Positions 59,201 through 64,000 of a DNA stretch of 64,000 nucleotides are shown one piece after another. The translations under genes were made by a program, and so were the position numbers. The stretch covers positions 48,939 to 112,938 of the forward strand of contig CAJUHR010000007.1 of assembly GCA_910586255.1 (NCBI GenBank), in the 5' to 3' direction. Under the pieces are notes generated by a model. It saw only the letters and a list, made by a program, of their open reading frames with translations, was not told where the DNA came from and searched no databases. The stretch is from an uncultured Lachnospiraceae bacterium (lineage in GTDB: Bacteria > Bacillota > Clostridia > Lachnospirales > Lachnospiraceae). Positions within the stretch are counted from its first letter, which is position 1. Each line of letters opens with the position of its first letter.

Positions 59201-60436
59201 CGCCACCTTGAGAGCCCGATGCTGCTGGGACAAAAGAAGATGCTTTTCCTCGAAGGACCAGATATGACCCATTCCTTTAAGGCTGAGCGCCGCCTTTTCC
59301 ACGTACCGGCCTTCGGCAATTTCAGGCCTGTATCCCGTCTTTATTCCGTCCTCTTCCTTCCGCTCCCTCATCTCCGGTTCGGATTGGCCCAAAGCTCTTC
59401 TTATGCTTGCCGCATCCTTTATATCTCCCCGGCAAATACAGGTCTTGATCTGGAACTCGTCTTTTCTGGTCTTGTTATATTTGATGAAAATCCGGCGGTT
59501 GGCCACATCCAGCCGCCTGGGATCTCTGCTCCAGAACACCAGATAAGAATTGGCATAAAGATCAAACAGCCCGTCCTCACAGACCACGTCAAAGCCCTCC
59601 CCCATATCCATCACATGATACCGGGGATAGTCATAGGCCGGGATCGTCCGGGTCAAATCGCCCTTCTTCGGCAGATATTCGTCAGAATAAATGGCAATGG
59701 GCGTCCGATAGTCCGGCATGGGATAATAAAAGCTGAAGAATCCCGGCTGATTTTCCTCTGATGCCGGCTGATTTCTCTCCGTCCCGGTCGCTCCTTCATC
59801 CCGCTCCCCTGTCTTTGGCTGTCCTTCACCCTGTTCTCCTGTTCTCAGCTTCCGCTCATCCCTTTGCCTTTCTTTAGGCATCCTCTTACCATTCTCTTTT
59901 CCCAGCAATTCCTCAAGCCGGCCCTTTGTCAGCCCGTTGTCCTCCCGCCTGGTTCCGGCCCAGTATTTCATTCCCAAAGGATTGGACACTGCCACAATCA
60001 GAACCCCATCCGGCTTTAAAAGCTTTTTCGCCGCCCGGATATCCCCCTCATCCGGCGCCTTTTCCATCCCGATCATCACCACATAGTCATAGGGCAGCTC
60101 CGCTCTCTCCCCATAGCCGGCCAGTGAATCCCGCACACAGATCACATTCTCCGCCCCGGCATACCGCATTCTCACGGTCTCAAGGGACTTCTCCTCTGTG
60201 TCTAACACGGTCACATGAGCCACAACGGACTGATAAAGCCTGGTCATGGCGCCGTAATCCGCTCCCACCTGCAAAAGTCTGGCATCCGGATCAAAATCAT
60301 ACCATTCCAGCAAAAGCTCCCTCACATCCGAGAGGGCATACAGATAGTCCAGCCGGTGATTGTCCGCAAGCGCCTGCCGGACATTGCCCTCATGGGCCTT
60401 TAAAGTCATCTGAATCTCTTCATCAATTCTTTTCAT
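56201..60436 (-). CDS. Multidomain methyltransferase-glycosyltransferase (1411 aa)
   Basis: Very large cytoplasmic protein. About residues 40-170 form a Rossmann methyltransferase-like domain (ARLLQVGADYGAMTRLYQ, VMIGMEKAPDEGDIRAAKKLLKPDG). A mid region to about 640 includes segments like an unassigned kinase-like fold (CLDYEWVFTFPVPEHFVKY). A coiled coil spans about 630-690 (RARERIEQMKIHAREKDVTI). A GT2 domain covers about 750-1010 (VSIVIPVYNQ, ILIADDVSTDATE, MFLNNDTQVT). A GT4/GT1-like domain runs from about 1017 to 1395 (ILVVDHYVPTYDRDAGSKT, LLFVGGFAHPPNADAV, VVPLRYGAGVKGKVVEA). It likely adds more than one residue and a methyl group. The last dozen residues run into repeat DNA. Confidence 0.93.
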   Translation of the reverse strand: MKRIDEEIQMTLKAHEGNVRQALADNHRLDYLYALSDVRELLLEWYDFDPDARLLQVGADYGAMTRLYQSVVAHVTVLDTEEKSLETVRMRYAGAENVICVRDSLAGYGERAELPYDYVVMIGMEKAPDEGDIRAAKKLLKPDGVLIVAVSNPLGMKYWAGTRREDNGLTKGRLEELLGKENGKRMPKERQRDERKLRTGEQGEGQPKTGERDEGATGTERNQPASEENQPGFFSFYYPMPDYRTPIAIYSDEYLPKKGDLTRTIPAYDYPRYHVMDMGEGFDVVCEDGLFDLYANSYLVFWSRDPRRLDVANRRIFIKYNKTRKDEFQIKTCICRGDIKDAASIRRALGQSEPEMRERKEEDGIKTGYRPEIAEGRYVEKAALSLKGMGHIWSFEEKHLLLSQQHRALKVAAPEYRDDKNAAFFPYLTGQTWAEKLGEELSRGEIPLRLLKDAIGQIYDMEPEYRGAFVRTEEFLEVFGQELSEEELALLEADTTCRVSNIDALFENILLTEDGNYCLDYEWVFTFPVPEHFVKYRILYYFCEQYGSLMGKVGTDEILAAFDITGEMVQVYEKMEVSFQNYVHGENKQLYLGNYMVSSLGSEEIRRAESDLARARERIEQMKIHAREKDVTIRKMTEVQRLTNNHVTNLEIMIKDLRHEIDEMGKTLAYLNRHEALVFKVKRKLGEQVNKKYPPGSLERKKLKYKKEYLLHPIRSARRYTTQEGKNLRDGDFHIGDIYRQHGKLRFERQENPAVSIVIPVYNQIHYTYACLLSIWEHTKNVAYEILIADDVSTDATERLGDFAEGLVICRNKENQGFLRNCNQAAEKARGKYIMFLNNDTQVTEGWLSSLVRLIESDDTIGMVGSKLVYPDGRLQEAGGIIWSDGSGWNYGRLDDPDKPEYNYVKDVDYISGAAILLPVWLWKQIGGFDTRFAPAYCEDSDLAFEVRRAGYRVVYQPLSKVIHFEGVSNGTDVEGTGLKRYQVENSRKLKEKWAAEFACQCENNGNPDPFRARERSMGKPIILVVDHYVPTYDRDAGSKTTFQYLKMFLKKGYVVKFLGDNFLHEEPYSTVLLQMGIEILYGAEYQVKIWDWLRDHGDDIAVAYLNRPHIASKYIDYILDNTDMKVIYYGHDLHFLREGREYQLTGDLKKREEAEYWKSIELSLMSKASVSYYPSYVERDAIRAMDPTIAVKDITAYVFDEFKENLQEDFAKREGLLFVGGFAHPPNADAVLWFAKEIYPKIRRQMEAAGQQAPEFVVVGSKVTEEIRALEQPGNGIVIKGFVTEEELDRLYGECRIVVVPLRYGAGVKGKVVEAIYNGAPIVTTAIGAEGIPHAKDVLLVEDEPDSFARAVVRLYLDPDGCRELCHKTQAYIRENFSVDGAWKRIEEDFSVTVHGAMSVSRTRRCPHEQ

Positions 60437-60501
60437 TTTCTTTTCCTCATTTTTATGGGCAATCTGTCCTTAGGGACTGGATTCTCCATCGATTTCTCAA
60501 T

Positions 60502-60556
60502 GTCCCGCGGCACTTATCATCAACCATTCCTCAACACACTAACAGTCCCGCGGCAC
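60502..60556. repeat. Exact 12-bp direct repeat flanking a short spacer
   Basis: GTCCCGCGGCAC occurs at 60502-60513 and 60545-60556, 43 bases apart, in the 120-base gap between the exporter ATPase and the large glycosyltransferase gene. Purpose unknown. Confidence 0.6.
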
Positions 60557-60557
60557 C

Positions 60558-61910
60558 TCATCCTTCCCCCTCCGCCGGATGATACACTGCCTCCACCTCG
60601 GACTCCATATCATAGACCCCCACCGTATTCTTGTTGGAGATCACCGTAATATTAGCCACATCATAGAGCCGGTGATACACCGTATGCTCCCCCAGCTCAA
60701 ATCCCGTACAGCTCATGGAGAGAAGATATTCTCCGCCCTGCAAAGTCATCTTCTGCCGGAAATTCACCTCGTACTCATCCCCTGCCTTTACCGAATGAAT
60801 ATCCGCCCCCTCAAACATGGTATTGGTTCCCGACAGCTCCGCTCCCTTCTTATCCTTAATGGTATAGGTAAAAATCGGCGCCTGAATCTCCCTGTGAAAA
60901 CGGATTTTTTCCCGTATGGTAAAATACTCTCCCTTCAATAAAAGGTTCGTCAGGTTTCCTCTCTCGTCAAACATTCCCAAATCATAGATTTCCGCCCTGC
61001 CGTCCCCATACTCCGTGCGGGAAGGATTGATGGTCAGATGATCCCGCATCAGGCCCTCCCGCGGCTTCTTTACGCGGGCCTGTCCGTCTGCCTTTCCGGA
61101 GGCAGTTATCCCTCCGGAAAAATCATTCATCTCACATAATTTCTCCTGCAAATCCTCCATCTGATTGGCCAGGATCTTTTTGTAGAGATCCACCATGGCG
61201 CCCGGAGCTCCCTCCGCAATAAAGCTTCCCTTATTTAAAAGCACCACCCGGTCACAATATTTGATCACACTTCCCATATCATGGGTCACCATCAAAATGG
61301 TAGTGCCATTCTTGCGGATCTCCTCCATCCGCCGATAACATTTAGACTGAAAAAACACATCCCCCACAGACAGAGCCTCGTCCACAATCAAAATCTCCGG
61401 CTCCACATTAATGGCCAAAGCAAAAGCCAGCCGCACAAACATACCGCTGGAATAGGTCTTTACGGGCTGATACACAAAATCCCCGATATCCGCAAAATCC
61501 AGAATATCCTTAAGCTTTTCCTCCATCTCCCTGCGGGAAAAGCCCATCATCGTCCCGTTCATGTAAATATTCTCGATGCCCGTATAATCCATATTAAACC
61601 CGGCTCCCAGCTCCAACAGAGCCGAGATGACCCCCTCCACCTTAACCTGCCCGGCGGTAGGCGTCAAAACTCCGGTGATAATCTTTAAAATCGTTGACTT
61701 TCCGGAACCATTGGTCCCGATAATCCCTACGGTCTCCCCCCTTTTCACCTTAAAGGAAATCCCGTTTAAGGCAAAAAAATCCTTATGATAATTCTTGTGA
61801 GATAAGCTCAGCGACTCCTTTAGACGGTCAATGGGCTTATCATACAAGCGATATACCTTGGTCACGTCCTGTACCCGGATGGCATATTCCATATTTTCCT
61901 CTGTCGGCAT
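60558..61910 (-). CDS. Polysaccharide ABC exporter ATP-binding protein (Wzt/TagH type)
   Basis: ATPase of 450 residues from ATG 61910 (MPTEENMEYAIRVQDV) behind GAGAGGAATATC. It belongs to the O-antigen/teichoic acid exporter class. Nucleotide domain residues about 1-240: GIIGTNGSGKSTILKIITG, YSSGMFVRLAFAL and ILIVDEALSVGD. A C-terminal Wzt-like glycan-binding beta domain (about 300-440) includes GEYFTIREKIRFHREIQAP, GTNTMFEGADI and LSMSCTGFELG. The partner permease (Wzm/TagG) is not encoded in this operon or window. It is the first gene of the glycan cluster. Confidence 0.94.
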   Translation of the reverse strand: MPTEENMEYAIRVQDVTKVYRLYDKPIDRLKESLSLSHKNYHKDFFALNGISFKVKRGETVGIIGTNGSGKSTILKIITGVLTPTAGQVKVEGVISALLELGAGFNMDYTGIENIYMNGTMMGFSRREMEEKLKDILDFADIGDFVYQPVKTYSSGMFVRLAFALAINVEPEILIVDEALSVGDVFFQSKCYRRMEEIRKNGTTILMVTHDMGSVIKYCDRVVLLNKGSFIAEGAPGAMVDLYKKILANQMEDLQEKLCEMNDFSGGITASGKADGQARVKKPREGLMRDHLTINPSRTEYGDGRAEIYDLGMFDERGNLTNLLLKGEYFTIREKIRFHREIQAPIFTYTIKDKKGAELSGTNTMFEGADIHSVKAGDEYEVNFRQKMTLQGGEYLLSMSCTGFELGEHTVYHRLYDVANITVISNKNTVGVYDMESEVEAVYHPAEGEG

Positions 61911-61942
61911 GATATTCCTCTCGTTCCCTCTGTTTTCCTTAA

Positions 61943-61971
61943 AGAATATCACAAACACCGGCTGCTTTCAA
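61943..61971 (-). promoter_or_regulatory. Promoter of the surface-glycan operon
   Basis: Minus-strand TTGAAA (61971-61966), exact 17-base spacer, TATTCT (61948-61943), about 27 bases before the start of the exporter ATPase gene. No other strong promoter is seen until 56.1 kb. Confidence 0.7.
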
Positions 61972-62388
61972 GCCATTAATGATACCTGCAATCATGCTTA
62001 TCTTTGCCGTACCGTTCAAAGGTACCGAACGGTACAGCATACGCCCCTTTGAAATCGCTTACAACGATGGTGCATATGCTTTGACTCCATAACTGTACTG
62101 ACTCATGACGAATCAGCGGAGCGATTCGTCATGAAGTAAAACGTAAAGGATACGGTGAACGCAAGCTTTTGAATATCGGCCATTTCCAGCTGCTTTTCTC
62201 CCCTCTTCCAAGACGTACCTCTCAGTTTGCAAAAGCTGTTACTGTTCACGGAGGGCATCTTTGCCGAACAAGAAGCATCGTGCGTTCGCCGTGCCGTAAC
62301 TGCCAGACTTACTTTACGAAATGTTCATTTGATAATATGATAAAAACAATTTGAATCCCGGCTCACAGCAGAAAGAGACATATAAAAT
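61972..62388. repeat. Gene-free spacer rich in inverted repeats
   Basis: About 417 bases without a supportable gene. Contents: GTACCGTTC/GAACGGTAC (62009-62017 and 62027-62035); a perfect 11-bp stem CATGACGAATC/GATTCGTCATG (62104-62114 and 62123-62133, 8-base loop); GGATACGGTGAACGCAAG at 62148-62165; and GCTGTTACTGTTCACGG at 62235-62251. The last two resemble the arms of the inverted repeat at 2831-2881. It probably represents decayed interspersed repeats. Confidence 0.6.
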
Positions 62389-63192
62389 ATGGATAACAAA
62401 AGAATTCCTCCAAAAACAGACCCCAAAATCCATTTTAAAAGCCACTGCCATACAGCAGATGAAATGCCGGACGATGCATCCTCTTTTGCCAAAACACCCG
62501 CACCAAATCCCAGCGTCTTAAACACAGTAACCCATGACGCATTTATCTCCTACAAACACGGAATCATAGACGACATGGCAGCAAAGGAGCTTCGCAACCG
62601 GTTAGAACATTTTCGCGCTCCCAAGGCTGTTTCGCCTGAAAAACGTCCCTTCAAAAGAGTATTTTTAGATGAAGGAGAGCTTTCAAGCTGTGTGAATTTT
62701 ATCAATCAGATTCATAATGCTCTAAAAAACTCCCCATGGCTGATCGTGATATGTTCGGAGGAGACGCCGTCCTCTAAATGGGTGGATTTGGAAATCGATA
62801 TATTCCTAAAATATCATGACACCTCAAGAATCCTGGCTGTCCTGACCGGCGGAGAGCCTCCCCACTGCTACCCCAAAAGACTGCGTGAAATCAGCAGCGT
62901 TCCAATAGACGTTCTGGCCGCCGATGCCAGAGGCCACAGCCACAAACAAATCCTTCTCGCCCTGCGCTGGGACGCCCTGCTCAAGCTGGCTGCCACAATG
63001 TTAAAAACCCCTTATGATTCCCTGAAACAAAGACACAGAAAATACCTGATAAGATGGATTTCGGCCGCTGCATGTACAGGCCTTATCATCGCCTTTGCCC
63101 TCGGCTCCCTTACTGTCATTGCCTACACAGAGAAAAAACATGCAGGAAAAACAACATCAGATAAAGATCGAAGAAAATCTCCGCGCCTGTGA
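62389..63192 (+). CDS. TIR-domain membrane protein, N-terminal half of a frameshifted TIR-WD40 gene
   Basis: The first 267 residues contain an unstructured lead, a TIR domain (about 48-190: HDAFISYKHGIIDDMAAKELRN, VFLDEGELSS, WLIVICSEETPSSKWVDLEI with the catalytic-type Glu135 in W-x-x-x-E, and ILAVLTGG), then one transmembrane helix (about 215-238: WISAAACTGLIIAFALGSLTVIAY). After A-run 63133-63138 the frame fails and ends in KKHAGKTTSDKDRRKSPRL. TIR proteins of this layout normally continue into a long WD40-like region, which here lies in the next frame. A function in defence or signalling is inferred from the domain only. Confidence 0.85.
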   Translation: MDNKRIPPKTDPKIHFKSHCHTADEMPDDASSFAKTPAPNPSVLNTVTHDAFISYKHGIIDDMAAKELRNRLEHFRAPKAVSPEKRPFKRVFLDEGELSSCVNFINQIHNALKNSPWLIVICSEETPSSKWVDLEIDIFLKYHDTSRILAVLTGGEPPHCYPKRLREISSVPIDVLAADARGHSHKQILLALRWDALLKLAATMLKTPYDSLKQRHRKYLIRWISAAACTGLIIAFALGSLTVIAYTEKKHAGKTTSDKDRRKSPRL

Positions 63193-63700
63193 CAGTGTAA
63201 AAAATCTTTTACACCGGGGACTGCGCAGACAGGCCATCGAGACAGCTCTTTCCACAATAACCGGGGCGGATACTGATGTTCCCGAATCCCTTTACGCCCT
63301 GAATCAGGCCCTCTATTCCTATGAAAACGACAGCACCTACTATGTTCAAAACAGCTTTTCTCCCGATCAAAAAACAAGAGATGCTGCCGGCTTCAGCCCT
63401 AATGGAAAGTACTTTGCCGTCCTGGATGAAGGAAATACATTCTATGTGATTGATGTAAACCACAACAAGCTTATCTGGAAAATCTGCGCCAGTCAAATCG
63501 AAAAGCTGGAAAATGATTCCTTTTTCTCAGCCGATTGGATAAATGACCATACACTTTGTGCGGCAACCGCAAACGGCTTCATTTTCCTAAACGCAGCAAC
63601 CTTTAAAATAACCCGAACCCTGTACCCGTTAGGCAAAAGTACACAGCCATCTGGAAATCCAGCGGACAAAGGGACACCGAAATGTGACGGAAGAAGATAA
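63140..63700 (+). pseudogene. WD40-like continuation of the TIR gene, out of frame and truncated
   Basis: In the +1 frame the sequence carries on as MQEKQHQIKIEENLRACDSV, then LLHRGLRRQAIETALSTITG, the usual linker of TIR-TM-WD40 proteins. The first propeller motifs follow: DAAGFSPNGKYFAVLDEGNTFYVIDV and WINDHTLCAATANGFIFLNAATFK. Removing one A from the six-A run at 63133-63138 would restore a single frame. The propeller then stops after about two blades near 63640, where the sequence changes character, so the gene is both frameshifted and 3'-truncated. Confidence 0.75.
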
Positions 63701-63854
63701 AAACGAAATTGCTGCACTGTGCCAATTCCGTTTGGAGAAGTGGGGAAAAAGGAAACGCCAGATAGCTTTGGCGATTTACTTTCGGCATGAAATAGGATAT
63801 ACTGATAAAGGTCAAAGCGCAGACAGTCCCGCAAACGGGCGGGTCTTTTCATAG
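63684..63854 (+). CDS. Small unknown protein (56 aa), uncertain
   Basis: GTG-started reading frame beginning VTEEDKNEIAALCQFRLEKW, basic in its middle (GKRKRQ). It overlaps the end of the TIR-WD40 remnant and lacks a clear ribosome site. I do not recognise it; it may be a fragment of whatever truncated the TIR gene. Confidence 0.3.
   Translation: MTEEDKNEIAALCQFRLEKWGKRKRQIALAIYFRHEIGYTDKGQSADSPANGRVFS
63775..63850 (+). promoter_or_regulatory. Possible promoter and short leader hairpin before the last ORF
   Basis: TTTACT (63775-63780), 17-base spacer, TATACT (63798-63803). Downstream a short GC stem CCCGC/GCGGG (63828-63843) is followed by TCTTTTC, an attenuator-like layout ahead of the ATG at 63867. 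Confidence 0.4.
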
Positions 63855-63866
63855 AGGAGTGGGTAT

Positions 63867-63980
63867 ATGGAAAATCATCAGCTATCATCGGACAATCCGA
63901 TGATTTTGGAAATCAGAGAATTGCTGGAAAAGTCAAGAAAAAATAGAGTCTTTCCAAAGTTAGTTGATTTTGCGTTTTGA
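63867..63980 (+). CDS. Small unknown protein (37 aa)
   Basis: ATG behind AGAGGAGTGGGTAT, an excellent ribosome site, encodes MENHQLSSDNPMILEIRELL and ends VFPKLVDFAF. No family recognised. The strong translation signals and an upstream promoter-like leader make expression plausible. The gene it may lead into lies past the window. Confidence 0.5.
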   Translation: MENHQLSSDNPMILEIRELLEKSRKNRVFPKLVDFAF

Positions 63981-64000
63981 TTCAAGCCGCAACAGTTTCC

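Noticed and set aside
62104..62133. Perfect 11-bp stem as an intrinsic terminator
   Set aside because: No T-run on either strand next to the stem, and no gene ends here.
62169..62354. Possible 61-codon gene in the repeat-rich spacer
   Set aside because: No ribosome site, and it spans interspersed repeat copies; composition is not protein-like.

Overview
The window looks like a chromosomal segment of an anaerobic clostridial Firmicute, most likely a gut Lachnospiraceae (Clostridium cluster XIVa type). The evidence is strong AGGAGG-type ribosome binding sites, an NADH-linked electron-bifurcating [FeFe] hydrogenase, an S-box (SAM-I) riboswitch on metK, lipoprotein-anchored ABC and TRAP substrate-binding proteins, and LacI, GntR and AraC regulators beside carbohydrate loci. 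No rRNA, tRNA, CRISPR array or intact transposase was seen. The left end cuts a TRAP gene. The right end cuts into an unrecognised segment.

Layout. (1) 1-7.1 kb: TRAP solute-binding lipoprotein, an AT-rich AAA ATPase, a GntR regulator, an overlapping pair of oligogalacturonate-lyase-like enzyme and GntR regulator, and an exported polysaccharide deacetylase. (2) 7.2-15.5 kb: a sialic acid locus. A sugar ABC importer and a Gfo/Idh/MocA oxidoreductase (candidate 2,7-anhydro-Neu5Ac oxidoreductase) are followed by divergent AraC and YhcH genes, then N-acetylneuraminate lyase and N-acylglucosamine 2-epimerase. (3) 15.6-23.6 kb: a BMP/ribose-type ABC importer with a DUF3798-like lipoprotein, a CE15-like esterase at its 3' end and a LacI regulator. 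(4) 23.7-33.3 kb: a divergent hydrogenase locus. Leftward lies a putative signalling operon (two DRTGG proteins, an anti-sigma-like ATPase, a sensory-type [FeFe] hydrogenase, a PHP protein and an FNT channel). Rightward lies the hydABC bifurcating hydrogenase with an extra ATPase and an extra [2Fe-2S] protein.

(5) 33.3-34.8 kb: metK under a SAM-I riboswitch. (6) 34.8-41.1 kb: a tightly coupled operon matching the uncharacterised STM4011-STM4015 families (LRR-like protein, ATP-grasp, alkaline-phosphatase-fold hydrolase, two radical SAM proteins), headed by a phosphoribosyltransferase. Here STM4011 is fused to a HAD domain. (7) 41.2-61.9 kb: a cell-surface glycan operon on the minus strand. It encodes a Wzt-type exporter ATPase, a 1411-residue methyltransferase/glycosyltransferase, the GDP-D-glycero-D-manno-heptose pathway (hddC, hddA, gmhB, gmhA), three large polytopic membrane proteins, the CDP-4-keto-3,6-dideoxyhexose pathway (rfbF, rfbG, rfbH), LicD and a polyprenyl-phosphate glycosyltransferase. 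(8) 61.9-64 kb: an inverted-repeat-rich spacer, a frameshifted and truncated TIR-WD40 gene, and two tiny unknown ORFs.

Together the genes describe a glycan forager (pectin fragments, sialic acid, uronate esters) that disposes of electrons as H2 and carries an elaborate surface polysaccharide. The best candidate for an undescribed system is the STM4011-4015-type operon. The sensory-hydrogenase/DRTGG module is second.
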